A stretch of DNA of 64,000 nucleotides from Motiliproteus sp965230735 (GCF_965230735.1 NZ_OZ246016.1:3596001-3660000); one strand, 5' to 3'; positions 8,321 through 17,484 are shown, counted from the first letter of the stretch. A program made the numbers and translations. Notes: generated by a model from the sequence alone, not told the origin.

Positions 8321-8339
8321 AGCATCCCCAATGGATGCT
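8321..8339. promoter_or_regulatory. inverted repeat AGCATCC-N5-GGATGCT
   Basis: A perfect 7-bp-arm inverted repeat lies in the interval between the divergent HTH regulator and ansA. It is a candidate operator or hairpin. A partial copy, AGCATC, recurs downstream near 8388. Confidence 0.3.
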
Positions 8340-8477
8340 AGAATAGCAACAGCTAGCGCCACACCGTAACAGATAGAGGAGTTGTTAGCATCTATCCTGT
8401 CTGGGATATTGCAGGTCTTGTGGTGTGAAGCCCCAGTCCATCAGCCCCGCGTTCGCGCATCAACCAAGTTTTAATCA

Positions 8478-9515
8478 ATGAATAAACGAATCTACATTCT
8501 CTACACCGGCGGAACGATCGGCATGCAACGCTCGGAGCAGGGATATGTGCCGATGCCGGGACTGGCGGACCTCATTGCTCAGAAGATGCCGGTACATCTG
8601 TCGGCCAATATGCCCGACTATGAGCTCGAAGAACTGGATCATCTGATCGACAGCACCAATGCCACACCGGCCGACTGGCGGACCATCGCCAGTCGTATCC
8701 GCGACAACTACGACCAATACGACGGTTTTGTGGTGCTGCATGGCACCGATACCCTGGCCTATACCGCTTCTGCACTATCATTTATGCTGCAGGACCTGAC
8801 CAAGCCGGTGATCGTCACCGGCTCACAGATCCCGCTTTGCGAACTGCGTAACGACGCCCAGGACAACCTGATCACCACCCTGGTACTGGCACGCAACTAT
8901 CCGATACCGGAAGTGTTGCTCTACTTCAACGGCCGTTTGTTACGAGGCAACCGCGCCACCAAGGTCAAAGCCAGTGGCTTCGATGCCTTCGACAGCCCCA
9001 ATTTCCCGTGGCTGGGCCAGGTCGGCATCCATATCGAGATCAAGCAGCACCTGACTCGACCCTGCGCCGAGAAACCAAGGTTCGAGCTGCCTGGCTACGG
9101 TAAGCAGAGGATCATCACCCTGAAGCTATTCCCCGGCATCGATGCCCAATTCCTGCGCCATCTGTTGAACCAGCCGCTGGATGGCCTGATTCTGGAGTCA
9201 TTCGGGGTCGGTAATGCCCCTGACCGTGAAAGCGAATTTCTGCAGCTGTTGCAACAGGCCAATGATCAGGGCGTGGTGATCGTCAATCGCTCCCAGTGCC
9301 TGCAGGGACGGGTCGATCACAGCAGCTACGCCACCGGATTAGCACTGGCGCAGACCGGTGTTATCAGCGGCTTCGACATGACCCTGGAGGCCGCTTTCTG
9401 CAAGCTGCACCACCTATTGGCCAGTGGTTTGGATCAAGATCAGATCCGTCAGAAGATGCAGACCAGCCTTTGCGGTGAGCTGACGCCGGCCAAGTCGAAA
9501 AGTCCCCAGAGGTAA
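8478..9515 (+). CDS. ansA: L-asparaginase, type I (cytoplasmic)
   Basis: A 345-residue enzyme that hydrolyses L-asparagine to aspartate and ammonia. Both catalytic threonine motifs are present: YTGGTIG near residues 9-15 and LHGTDTLAYTAS near 89-100. The GSQIPLCELRNDAQDN block is typical of AnsA. There is no signal peptide, which separates it from periplasmic type II enzymes. The ribosome site before ATG 8478 is poor. It is divergent from a helix-turn-helix regulator. Confidence 0.92.
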   Translation: MNKRIYILYTGGTIGMQRSEQGYVPMPGLADLIAQKMPVHLSANMPDYELEELDHLIDSTNATPADWRTIASRIRDNYDQYDGFVVLHGTDTLAYTASALSFMLQDLTKPVIVTGSQIPLCELRNDAQDNLITTLVLARNYPIPEVLLYFNGRLLRGNRATKVKASGFDAFDSPNFPWLGQVGIHIEIKQHLTRPCAEKPRFELPGYGKQRIITLKLFPGIDAQFLRHLLNQPLDGLILESFGVGNAPDRESEFLQLLQQANDQGVVIVNRSQCLQGRVDHSSYATGLALAQTGVISGFDMTLEAAFCKLHHLLASGLDQDQIRQKMQTSLCGELTPAKSKSPQR

Positions 9516-9581
9516 GCGCCGGCACGGATGATAGCCTGCACCAAAGACCGATAAATATAAAAGAAACGGAAGCAGATTGCC

Positions 9582-10025
9582 TCAGCTTAGTCGCTGATAA
9601 CCAGGCGGCGACTCAGAATCCGAATCGCTGACCGGTTGCGCTACCGTCGGCTGCATCAGCCATGAAAGTCCCTGGTCGTAACTGCCAAAGCACTCGATCA
9701 GCAGCCCATTAGCCCGACAGGTCAAAATTCCGAAGCCCAGATCAAAAGCCGTTTCACCGCAGACATACGCGACCTGGCGACCACGAAACCACTCGGAAAA
9801 GCAGAGCGAGAGTTCAAAAACCGCCTGACGGTCCAGCTTCGGACCACCTTGGAAGCTGGAACGATCCTCCAGCAATAAACGGCTAACCTTATGCTCCAGA
9901 CAGCAGCTGGCAATATCCAGAAAGGCCATCCTTATCGAAGACGGGCAGACTCGCCCCGTCATTAAGGCGTGTAACATCTCACCCCGGCGACTGATATCGA
10001 TCCGAGCAGCACCGATCGCATCCAT
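9582..10025 (-). CDS. hypothetical protein, 147 residues
   Basis: I do not recognise this family. The start is well supported by CAGGAG just before ATG 10025. The protein is soluble, with alternating hydrophobic strands and helices (SRLLLEDRSSF, RQVAYVCGETAFDLG, GLLIECFGSYDQGLSWL) and a disordered Ser/Pro/Gln-rich tail. The strand-helix rhythm is reminiscent of SpoIIAA/STAS-like folds, but I see no diagnostic motif. It sits alone between convergent ansA and the ChaN gene, with base composition like its neighbours. Confidence 0.65.
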   Translation of the reverse strand: MDAIGAARIDISRRGEMLHALMTGRVCPSSIRMAFLDIASCCLEHKVSRLLLEDRSSFQGGPKLDRQAVFELSLCFSEWFRGRQVAYVCGETAFDLGFGILTCRANGLLIECFGSYDQGLSWLMQPTVAQPVSDSDSESPPGYQRLS

Positions 10026-10173
10026 AACGACTCCTGAGAAATTACCGTCTAGTCCCCATCAGCGGGTAACAGACCAAACGTCGGTATTTATCTGTGCGTT
10101 CGATTTACCCTAGTACAGGTATCAGGCTTTTTCCTTTTCGGGTCATAAGGTACTGCGATAAGCGGGTTGAGAA

Positions 10174-11193
10174 TCAGGCACCGTTCAACTCGGCACACAG
10201 ATCCCGATAATCCTGTCGCTGGGTAAACCACAACAGGTCATGGCGCACGCCAAGCTTGCGTTCGGCGTCATCCGGATCGTACCGATAATCCGCCAATGGA
10301 CGGGGATCAATGCTGATCTGTTGCAGACCGATATTCAGTTGCTTCAGCGTGGGATTCAGTCGTTCGGCCTGGCTCACCAGGCCAAGATTATGTTCGGTGT
10401 GACCGGCACCAACAATCATCACCACCGGGCCGCCCTGAGCCGTATCGGCCATCGCAACCAGTGACGCGGCCATCCTAAAATTTCGCTCGCGCCAGGTACG
10501 ATAAAGGCGAGTCAGCAACGGCTCCTCGCCCCAACCACAATGGCCGTCGACAAAACGTCGATACATGAATTCACGGTAGGGGCTCTGCTCCAGTTCAAGG
10601 CCCTGCAACTGCTGTCGCTCCACCGCACTGAGCTGATCGATATCGGTACGGCTGAGCCGTAGTTTGATACTTGGGGGTAGATCAGCACCGAAGATCTCCA
10701 GTTGATGCTGTCGAGCCAGTTCGATCAGCTGAAAATAGTAGCCCCACTCCTGATCCGGGCGTTTCTCCCAACCCAACTGGCGGCGCAGGCGCTGCTCTGG
10801 GCTCTGTTTCGATCCCGGCCCCAGCGCCAACAGCGACGCCTGGCCGTTAACATACTGGCTCAGATAACCGCTCTGACCGATATCGAAAAACTCAAACCCC
10901 AACACCGGTCGCTGGCCAAGCTCGATCAGGCCTTGAATGATCCGCAACTGGATCTGATGGTGCTCGGCGTTGTCGTGTCGCTCAGCCAGATAGACAACAT
11001 CGGCCTCGGCAGCCCGCTCGAGCAGCGCCGAATAGTCCAACGGTTGTCCGCTTCGGGCATCGATGATCTGACCGATCAGTTCATCTTGCCGTGGCGGCAC
11101 AGTCTGACTTTCATGACCCAGCAGGCTACAGCCACTCAGCGTAACCAGCAGCAACCCCGTCAACCCGACCCGTTTCATCATGCTCAGATTCAT
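10174..11193 (-). CDS. chaN: ChaN/DUF399 family lipoprotein
   Basis: A 339-residue lipoprotein with lipobox LSGC after a hydrophobic signal, so it is probably anchored in the envelope. The body carries ChaN-family blocks: VVYLAERHDNAEHHQIQL, GFEFFDIGQSGYL, and the C-terminal VVMIVGAGHTEHNLG. ChaN proteins of this group bind heme or iron-related ligands and are often iron-regulated, but no Fur box is obvious here. Starts at 11181 or 11178 (MMKRVG) would shorten the n-region and give a better ribosome spacing from AGAGG. Confidence 0.82.
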   Translation of the reverse strand: MNLSMMKRVGLTGLLLVTLSGCSLLGHESQTVPPRQDELIGQIIDARSGQPLDYSALLERAAEADVVYLAERHDNAEHHQIQLRIIQGLIELGQRPVLGFEFFDIGQSGYLSQYVNGQASLLALGPGSKQSPEQRLRRQLGWEKRPDQEWGYYFQLIELARQHQLEIFGADLPPSIKLRLSRTDIDQLSAVERQQLQGLELEQSPYREFMYRRFVDGHCGWGEEPLLTRLYRTWRERNFRMAASLVAMADTAQGGPVVMIVGAGHTEHNLGLVSQAERLNPTLKQLNIGLQQISIDPRPLADYRYDPDDAERKLGVRHDLLWFTQRQDYRDLCAELNGA

Positions 11194-11362
11194 CCTCTAC
11201 TGTTGTCTCAAGCGCCAACTCAATCCCTATCCGGCGGTGATAGCCAACGTGATTACCGCCTAGGGTTCCATATTCGCCGACTACGATAACCGTTACTATA
11301 GGGGCTCAACCAGCCCCAAGGTTCCATCGACACCTATCCGCTAACAATTGAGGCTTCAACCC

Positions 11363-11851
11363 ATGAATCTGATTCTGGTCAGCCGCTGCCTGCTGGGAGA
11401 ACCGGTGCGCTACGATGCCAGCCCCAAAACCCTGGAGCACCCGCTGTTGAATCGCTGGCGCGATGAGCAAAGACTGGTGCCGATCTGCCCGGAGCTGGCC
11501 GGTGGCTTGCCCTGCCCGCGCCCTGCGGCCGAAGTGGCCCAGGGACGCGGCGATCGGGTGATCGACGGCCAGGCCAGCGTCCTCTGCCGGGATGGCAGCG
11601 ATGTCACCGACGCCTTTATTGCCGGTGCCGAAATCGCGCTGGCCCAGTGTCGCCGGCAGCAGATCCGCTTTGCGCTGCTCAAGGCCCGTAGCCCGTCCTG
11701 CGGCAGCCAGGATGGCTACGACGGCAGCTTCAGCGGCACCCTGGCCGAACAAGGGGTCGGCGTCACCGCCGCACTGCTTAGTCGCCACGGCATCAAAGTC
11801 TTCGATGAGTCACAACTGGAGCAACTGGCCGCCGAGCTCGATCGCGACTGA
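11363..11851 (+). CDS. DUF523 family protein
   Basis: A 162-residue member of the DUF523 family. It begins with the diagnostic SRCLLGEPVRYD and continues with CPELAGGLPCPRPAAE, DVTDAFIAGAEIAL and the ALLKARSPSCGS block, whose cysteines are conserved and may bind metal or undergo redox. The function is not established. ATG 11363 is preferred over TTG 11348 because GAGG lies upstream and the family starts here. The proS promoter follows immediately. Confidence 0.85.
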   Translation: MNLILVSRCLLGEPVRYDASPKTLEHPLLNRWRDEQRLVPICPELAGGLPCPRPAAEVAQGRGDRVIDGQASVLCRDGSDVTDAFIAGAEIALAQCRRQQIRFALLKARSPSCGSQDGYDGSFSGTLAEQGVGVTAALLSRHGIKVFDESQLEQLAAELDRD

Positions 11852-11857
11852 GTACGC

Positions 11858-11886
11858 TTGAAGCACCGAGTTCTGCTCCGTAAAAT
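11858..11886 (+). promoter_or_regulatory. sigma-70 promoter for proS
   Basis: The -35 TTGAAG (11858-11863), a 17-bp spacer and the -10 TAAAAT (11881-11886) give a good sigma-70 promoter about 50 bp before the proS start. Confidence 0.6.
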
Positions 11887-11939
11887 GGCCCCCTTTATCT
11901 TTTACGATTCCGTCTTCTCAATTCAGCCGAGCCCATACC

Positions 11940-13658
11940 ATGCGCGCCAGCCAATATCTGATTGCCACCCTTAAAGAAACTCCGTCTGACGCCCAAGTGG
12001 TCAGCCACCAGCTGATGCTCCGCGCCGGCATGATTCGCAAGATCGCCGCCGGTCTCTACACCTGGCTGCCGATGGGCCTGCGCACGCTGCGCAAGGTCGA
12101 GCGGATCGTCCGTGAAGAGATGGATCGCTCCGGCGCTCAGGAAGTGCTGATGCCGGCGGCCCAACCGGCCGAGCTGTGGCAGGAATCCGGTCGCTGGGAG
12201 CAGTACGGTCCTGAGCTGCTGCGGGTTAAGGACCGCCACCAGCGCGACTTCTGCATCGGCCCGACCCACGAAGAGGTGATCACCGATCTGATTCGCAACG
12301 AGTTGAGCAGCTACAAGCAGCTGCCGGCCAACTTCTACCAGATCCAGACCAAGTTCCGGGATGAGATCCGCCCCCGCTTCGGCGTGATGCGCTCCCGTGA
12401 GTTCATCATGAAGGACGCCTACTCGTTCCACACCGACGGTGAGTCGCTGCAGCAGACCTACGAGGTGATGCACGCGACCTACACCCGGATCTTCGAGCGC
12501 CTGGGGCTGGACTTTCGTCCGGTACAGGCCGACTCCGGCTCCATCGGTGGTGACTCCTCCCACGAATTCCACGTATTGGCCGAATCCGGAGAAGACGCCA
12601 TCGCCTTCTCCGACAGCTCCGATTACGCCGCCAACATCGAAAAAGCCGAAGCCCTGGCTCCGGCTGGTGAGCGCCCGGCAGCAACTGCCGAGGTGGAGCT
12701 GGTCGACACCCCCAATGCCAAGACCATCGCAGAACTGGTCGAGCAGCACGGGCTGCCGATCGAGAAGACCATCAAGACCCTGATCGTCAAAGCCAGCGAA
12801 GAGATCGACGCCGACTATGTCGCGCTGTTGGTTCGCGGCGATCATGAGCTCAACGAGATCAAAGCCGAGCATCTGCCGCAGGTAGCCGAACCGCTGGAGT
12901 TCGCCGATGAAGCCCAGATTCGTGCCGCCATCGGCGCCGGACCCGGCTCCCTGGGTCCGGTCAACCTGCCGATGCCGGTGATCGCCGACCGCACCGTCGC
13001 CAAGATGGCCGACTTCGGCGCCGGCGCCAACATCGATGACAAGCACTACTTCAACATCAACTGGGGTCGCGATTGCGCCGAGCCGGAAGTGGCCGATCTG
13101 CGCAACATCGTCGAAGGTGACCCGAGCCCGGACGGCAACGGCAAGCTGGTGATCAAGCGCGGCATCGAAGTGGGCCATATCTTCCAGCTCGGCACCAAAT
13201 ACTCCGACGCGATGGATGCCAAGGTGCTGGACTCCAACGGCAAGTCGGTTGTCATGTCGATGGGTTGTTACGGTATCGGTGTCACCCGGGTCGTTGCGGC
13301 CGCAATCGAGCAGAACAACGACGACTCCGGCATCATCTGGCCCGACGCGATCGCACCGTTCCAGGTCGCCCTGATTCCGATGAATCCGGACAAGTCCGAG
13401 GCGGTACGCGAGACCACCGAACAGCTCTACACCGAACTGCAGGCCGCCGGCATCGATGTACTGATGGATGACCGTAAAGAGCGTCCCGGGGTTAAGTTCG
13501 CCGACATGGAACTGATCGGCATTCCTCACCGGGTCGTGATCAGCGATCGTGGTCTGGGTAACGGCACCCTGGAATACAAGGGCCGCCGCGACACCGACCG
13601 CCAGGATATCGCCACCGATCAGTTGGCCGAGATGCTGAAGCAAAAGATCCTCGGGTAA
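11940..13658 (+). CDS. proS: prolyl-tRNA synthetase
   Basis: A 572-residue class II synthetase of the bacterial type that charges tRNA-Pro. Motif 1 region (LRAGMIRKIAAGLYTWLPMGLR), motif 2 (FRDEIRPRFGVMRSREFIMKDAYSFH) and motif 3 (YGIGVTRVVAAAIEQ) are visible. The Ala-tRNA-Pro editing (INS) domain lies between motifs 2 and 3, and the anticodon-binding domain begins around ALIPMNPDKSEAV. Length is standard. It has its own promoter and a strong intrinsic terminator. The opposite strand is open for 582 codons, but that is a shadow of codon bias. Confidence 0.98.
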   Translation: MRASQYLIATLKETPSDAQVVSHQLMLRAGMIRKIAAGLYTWLPMGLRTLRKVERIVREEMDRSGAQEVLMPAAQPAELWQESGRWEQYGPELLRVKDRHQRDFCIGPTHEEVITDLIRNELSSYKQLPANFYQIQTKFRDEIRPRFGVMRSREFIMKDAYSFHTDGESLQQTYEVMHATYTRIFERLGLDFRPVQADSGSIGGDSSHEFHVLAESGEDAIAFSDSSDYAANIEKAEALAPAGERPAATAEVELVDTPNAKTIAELVEQHGLPIEKTIKTLIVKASEEIDADYVALLVRGDHELNEIKAEHLPQVAEPLEFADEAQIRAAIGAGPGSLGPVNLPMPVIADRTVAKMADFGAGANIDDKHYFNINWGRDCAEPEVADLRNIVEGDPSPDGNGKLVIKRGIEVGHIFQLGTKYSDAMDAKVLDSNGKSVVMSMGCYGIGVTRVVAAAIEQNNDDSGIIWPDAIAPFQVALIPMNPDKSEAVRETTEQLYTELQAAGIDVLMDDRKERPGVKFADMELIGIPHRVVISDRGLGNGTLEYKGRRDTDRQDIATDQLAEMLKQKILG

Positions 13659-13680
13659 ACCACCGAGGCAGACATCAAAA

Positions 13681-13708
13681 ACGGGGCTTATTTGCCCCGT
13701 TTTTTTTC
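13681..13708 (+). terminator. intrinsic terminator of proS
   Basis: A perfect 7-bp stem, ACGGGGC/GCCCCGT with a 6-nt loop, is followed by eight T residues starting 43 bp after the proS stop. Confidence 0.9.
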
Positions 13709-13763
13709 CATCTCATCTCGGAACCCCTAGGATATAAAACGACACAGGCTTGGGTGAAACGCG

Positions 13764-14486
13764 ATGACTTTAGCCCCGATCGAACTGGAACAGCTGGCGA
13801 TCGCCTTTATACCGGCGCTGCTGGTGGTGGTGCTGATGTGGCGCTGGCAGCTGAATTACCGCAAAGCCCTCTACGGCATGGCCCGGATGCTGACCCAGCT
13901 GCTGCTGATCGGCTATGTACTGATCTATATCTTCCAGGCCGACTCCAGCCCGATCGTGATGGCTGTGCTTGCAGTGATGCTGATCGCCTCCAGCTGGATC
14001 GCGTTGGGATCGATCGAAACCCGGCGCAGTTCGATGCTCGGAGCCAGCTTCGCCGCGGTACTGCTGGGTGCCGGGTCGATGCTGCTGCTGATCAGCCAAG
14101 GGGTGCTGCAGCTCGATCCCTGGTATGAACCGCGCTACCTGATCCCATTGGCCGGGATGCTGTTCGCCCATGCGATGAACAATGTCAGCCTGGCAGCCGA
14201 GCGCTACTTCGCCGAACTGGCCAACGGCAACAGCGATGAAGACGCGGCCAGAATCGCTTTCCAGGCCGCCCTGATTCCGGTGGTCAACTCGCTGTTTGCC
14301 GTCGGCCTGGTCTCCCTGCCGGGCATGATGACCGGCCAGATCCTTTCCGGCGTCTCCCCCTTCATCGCCGCCCGCTATCAGATCATGGTGATGTGTATGC
14401 TATTCGGCTCGTCGGGGCTGACCACGGCAATGTTCCTGTACTTGATCCGCCGCCGCCAAGGTCTTTCTAAAATATCAGGGGGCTAG
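13764..14486 (+). CDS. fetB: FetB/UPF0014 family ABC transporter permease
   Basis: A 240-residue protein with about six to seven membrane segments and the UPF0014/FetB signatures: NYRKALYGMARMLTQLLLIGYVL, LIPLAGMLFAHAMNNVSLAAERYF and SLPGMMTGQILSGVSPFIAARYQIMVM. In E. coli, FetB pairs with the ATPase FetA in an iron-export-type transporter. No ATPase gene is adjacent here, so the partner must be elsewhere or the protein acts differently. It is a single gene after the proS terminator. Confidence 0.85.
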   Translation: MTLAPIELEQLAIAFIPALLVVVLMWRWQLNYRKALYGMARMLTQLLLIGYVLIYIFQADSSPIVMAVLAVMLIASSWIALGSIETRRSSMLGASFAAVLLGAGSMLLLISQGVLQLDPWYEPRYLIPLAGMLFAHAMNNVSLAAERYFAELANGNSDEDAARIAFQAALIPVVNSLFAVGLVSLPGMMTGQILSGVSPFIAARYQIMVMCMLFGSSGLTTAMFLYLIRRRQGLSKISGG

Positions 14487-14637
14487 CCCTCTCAATTAGC
14501 CTTTCAATTAGTGGCTTTTTCGCCCACCCTGATTGAGCGATCCTGTCATAGGCCCAACCAGCCCTTGGGCGTAGACTTGATCGATTTTGAACACTCAAAG
14601 CGCGACGCTGCGGCGCACGACGATGGACAGGTGAAAG

Positions 14638-15756
14638 ATGAACATAGTGATCAGCGGTACCGGCCTTTACACCCCTCCCGACAGCATCAGCAACGACGAA
14701 CTGGTAACGGCATTCAACCAGTACGTCGACCTCTACAATAACCAGCACGCCGAGGCGATCGCCACGGGTGACAGAACCGCGCTGGAGTATTCAAGCAGCG
14801 AATTCATCGTCAAAGCCTCCGGTATCCAGAGTCGTTATGTGGTCGACAAAGCGGGGGTTCTGGATCCGACCTTTATGCGCCCCAGAATACCGGAACGCCC
14901 GAACGAGCAACCGTCGCTGCTGGCCGAGATGGCCGTTAACGCCGCTCGCCAAGCGCTGGACAACGCCGCCTGCAGCGCCGAAGAGATCGACCTGGTGATT
15001 GTCGCCTGCTCCAACCTGCAGCGGGCCTACCCGGCCATCGCGATCGAGGTGCAACAGCTGCTGGGCTGTGGTGGTTACGGCTACGATATGAACGTCGCCT
15101 GCTCGTCGGCCACCTTCGGTATCGGCGCAGCTGCCGATGCGATCCGTTCCGGCACCGCCCGCCGGGCGCTGGTGGTCAACCCGGAGATCACTTCGGCCCA
15201 CCTGGATTTCCGCGACCGTGACTGTCACTTCATCTTCGGCGATGTGGCCACCGCGCTGGTGATCGAAGCCGAACAGGATTGCCGCGCCGAGCAGGCGTTC
15301 CGCATTCTGGGTACCAAGTTCGAGACCCGCTTCTCCAACAACATTCGGAATAACTTCGGGTTTCTGAACAACTCCCACCCCGAGACCCGGGACAGCCGGG
15401 ACAAGCTGTTTATGCAGAACGGTCGGAAGGTGTTCAAGGAGCTGCTGCCGATGGTGACGCAGGTGATCGGCCAACACCTGGAGCAACAGCAACTTCAGGC
15501 CTCGGACTTCAAGCGCTTCTGGCTACACCAAGCCAACCTGACCATGAATCTGTTCGCGGCGAAGAAGCTGCTGGGACGCGATCCGGAAAGCCACGAGTTG
15601 CCGATCGTACTGGACCGCTACGCCAACACCAGCTCGGCCGGATCGGTGATCGCCTTCCATCTCCACAGCGCGGATCTCCAGTCAGGGAATCGGGGGATTC
15701 TCAGCTCGTTCGGCGCCGGTTACTCGGTCGGCAGCGTGCTGCTGCAAAAGTGCTGA
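14638..15756 (+). CDS. beta-ketoacyl-ACP synthase III-like (beta-ketodecanoyl synthase type)
   Basis: A 372-residue thiolase-fold condensing enzyme with the Cys-His-Asn triad of FabH: C155 in NVACSSATFG, His in FWLHQANLTM and Asn in RYANTSSAGS. It is longer than housekeeping FabH (about 320 residues). The N-terminal insert and the TRFSNNIRNNFGFLNN region match the Pseudomonas FabH2/beta-ketodecanoyl-ACP synthase group, which diverts octanoyl-CoA into fatty-acid synthesis (family knowledge). It faces a TetR gene with fatty-acid genes beyond, supporting a role in acyl-CoA recycling. An ACAGGTGAAAG ribosome site precedes ATG 14638. Confidence 0.85.
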   Translation: MNIVISGTGLYTPPDSISNDELVTAFNQYVDLYNNQHAEAIATGDRTALEYSSSEFIVKASGIQSRYVVDKAGVLDPTFMRPRIPERPNEQPSLLAEMAVNAARQALDNAACSAEEIDLVIVACSNLQRAYPAIAIEVQQLLGCGGYGYDMNVACSSATFGIGAAADAIRSGTARRALVVNPEITSAHLDFRDRDCHFIFGDVATALVIEAEQDCRAEQAFRILGTKFETRFSNNIRNNFGFLNNSHPETRDSRDKLFMQNGRKVFKELLPMVTQVIGQHLEQQQLQASDFKRFWLHQANLTMNLFAAKKLLGRDPESHELPIVLDRYANTSSAGSVIAFHLHSADLQSGNRGILSSFGAGYSVGSVLLQKC

Positions 15757-15784
15757 ACCCTGTCGGCCAGCAAGCGACATCCGG

Positions 15785-16414
15785 TTAAACCGGCTCTGCG
15801 CCGGCCCCCAGTTGCTGGCGCAACAGTTGGATCAACGTGTCGCTGACGGCATCGACGCTGCTGGCATCGGCATAGATGCCATCGATCGCCAAACGACAGA
15901 GACCGTGGAGCGAACTCCAGGCCACCTGGGCGTAGCGTAGCGGTTCGCAGCCCGAGGGGATGGTCCCCTCCAGCTGCCATTGCTCAACCAGTTCAACAAA
16001 GCGCCGGAAGGCCGCGTGCCCCTCTTCGATCAGGTGCTGGCTTGGTTCGCCGCTCTTCCAGATGCTCTGGCCGAACATCAGGTTATAAACCTCCGGCTGC
16101 CCCATCGCAAACTTCAAGTAGAAGCGCACGAAAGCCTCCAGTTTGGCGCCGGCATCGAGCTGGTCGTTGGCAGCGATCGAGTCCACTTCGGTGGTGAACT
16201 CCCGAAAACCACTGATCGCCAACTCGGACAGCAACGCCTGCTTATCGCGAAAGTGGTGGTAAGGCGCGGTGCGGGAGACACCGACTCGATCGGCCAATTT
16301 GCGCATGCTCAAGCCTTCGACGCCAGCTTCGGCAATAATCGCCGTCGCGGCTTTGAGCAAACTGGCGTGCAGATCCCCGTGATGGTAGCTGTTCTTGGTG
16401 TCGGTCGCTGTCAT
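15785..16414 (-). CDS. TetR family transcriptional regulator
   Basis: A 209-residue TetR regulator. The N-terminal helix-turn-helix runs GVEGLSMRKLADRVGVSRTAPYHHFRDKQALLSELA. The C-terminal ligand domain resembles the WHG/TetR_C_13 group (PEVYNLMFGQSIWKSG, AQVAWSSLHGLCRLAIDG). ATG 16414 is chosen over GTG 16435. It lies among acyl-CoA genes: convergent with the FabH-like gene and divergent from the thioesterase. Operator-like sequences in its own upstream region recur before fadH, so it probably represses this fatty-acid set (inference). Confidence 0.9.
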   Translation of the reverse strand: MTATDTKNSYHHGDLHASLLKAATAIIAEAGVEGLSMRKLADRVGVSRTAPYHHFRDKQALLSELAISGFREFTTEVDSIAANDQLDAGAKLEAFVRFYLKFAMGQPEVYNLMFGQSIWKSGEPSQHLIEEGHAAFRRFVELVEQWQLEGTIPSGCEPLRYAQVAWSSLHGLCRLAIDGIYADASSVDAVSDTLIQLLRQQLGAGAEPV

Positions 16415-16505
16415 TGCCCGTTCGCACCTCGGCACGATCCTGTCTGGTTTTGCTCGATTACCAACTCATTGCCCTCGTCGTTGTCCTGCCTGAATCCAAG
16501 CACCT

Positions 16506-16522
16506 CAATCTTGACGGCACTA
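16506..16522. promoter_or_regulatory. candidate TetR operator copy 1
   Basis: CAATCTTGACGGCACTA shares its left half, CAATCTTGAC, and its final CTA with two sites upstream of fadH. It lies in the divergent interval between the TetR gene and the thioesterase gene. Confidence 0.4.
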
Positions 16523-16544
16523 AAATTAACATGAAGAATTCAAC

Positions 16545-16558
16545 ATACGCCTCCGTAT
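16545..16558. promoter_or_regulatory. palindrome ATACG-N4-CGTAT
   Basis: A perfect 5-4-5 inverted repeat lies in the TetR/thioesterase interval. The 5-4-5 layout is the form used by fatty-acid TetR regulators such as PsrA, although the sequence differs. It is an alternative operator for the adjacent TetR protein. Confidence 0.35.
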
Positions 16559-16621
16559 TGATCATTCATACCAACTAGGCAGCACAACCACGCTTACGCC
16601 ATCCGGTAGCAGGACAACAGC

Positions 16622-17413
16622 ATGCTCAAGTCAGAATACAACGCGTTCTTCCACCAGGAAGGTCACTGGTTTGTCGGAAACGACCCGGCCCGAGGCCCCT
16701 GGAGCACCGATGCCTGCCACGCCGGCCCGCCGACGGGCTTGATCGCCCGGGCGCTGGAATTACGGGTGACCGACAAGCAACTGGTTCGATTGACCGTTAA
16801 CCTACTCCGCCCGATCCCGATGGATGGCTTTCGGATTGAAACCGAGATTGTCCGTGACGGTCGTTCGGTCTGCACCGCCTCGGCGCTGCTCAAGGATCGT
16901 GACGGTCGGATCTGCGCCAGCGCCCAGAGCCTGCATATCCGCCACGGCAAAGATATTGCCCTGCCCACGACAACGATCGATAGCCCCTGCTTTGACCAAG
17001 CGATCCCGGGCCAATTTCCGGTCCGTGAGCACCATCACGACCTGCCCTTTTTCGCCGACGGCATCGAGGTGGCCTACCCTCCCGGTCAGGATGACAGCCC
17101 CGGCCCGACAACCCTGTGGATGCGAACCCTGCCGCTGTTGGAAGGCGAGACTCCGTCACCGTTCCAGCGACTCTGCCCGCTGGCCGATTGCGGCAACGGT
17201 ATTTCCCGCAACTGCGAACTGTCCGAGGCACGCTTTATGAATCCGGACGTCACCATCGCGATCCACCGACTGCCTGAATCCGAGTGGCTCGCCTCCGAAG
17301 CGGTGTCCCACTGGCCTCCTGGCGGCATCGGCACCGCGGTCGCCACGCTGTTCGATCAAAAAGGTGCGATCGGTACCGCTATCCAGACCCTGCTGGTCGA
17401 GCCCCACCAGTAA
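16622..17413 (+). CDS. TesB-like double-hotdog acyl-CoA thioesterase family protein
   Basis: A 263-residue protein of the thioesterase double-hotdog superfamily. The first hotdog shows STDACHAGPPTGLIARAL and VNLLRPIPMDGFRIETEIVRDGRSVCTASALL. The second shows the PLADCGNGISR and WLASEAVSHWPPGGIGTAVATLFDQ blocks. Members hydrolyse acyl-CoA thioesters; substrate length cannot be read from sequence. AGGA precedes ATG 16622. It is divergent from the TetR regulator and upstream of fadH, fitting fatty-acid turnover. Confidence 0.8.
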   Translation: MLKSEYNAFFHQEGHWFVGNDPARGPWSTDACHAGPPTGLIARALELRVTDKQLVRLTVNLLRPIPMDGFRIETEIVRDGRSVCTASALLKDRDGRICASAQSLHIRHGKDIALPTTTIDSPCFDQAIPGQFPVREHHHDLPFFADGIEVAYPPGQDDSPGPTTLWMRTLPLLEGETPSPFQRLCPLADCGNGISRNCELSEARFMNPDVTIAIHRLPESEWLASEAVSHWPPGGIGTAVATLFDQKGAIGTAIQTLLVEPHQ

Positions 17414-17435
17414 TCTCGACTTTCCAGTCATTTCA

Positions 17436-17466
17436 GCATGCTCGGCTCCAATCGGGCCGAGCATGC
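17436..17466 (+). terminator. stem-loop after the thioesterase gene
   Basis: GCATGCTCGGC and GCCGAGCATGC form an 11-bp perfect stem with a 9-nt loop starting 23 bp after the stop. The trailing sequence (CTTGTTCTAT) is only modestly T-rich. Confidence 0.6.
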
Positions 17467-17484
17467 CTTGTTCTATACCTCCAG

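Noticed and set aside
12406..12684. Short Arg/Ser-rich frames inside housekeeping genes, here and elsewhere
   Set aside because: Typical off-frame translations of GC-rich coding sequence.
11895..13643. 582-codon open frame antisense to proS
   Set aside because: proS matches its family over its whole length. The antisense frame has no recognisable motif and results from the strong codon bias of proS.
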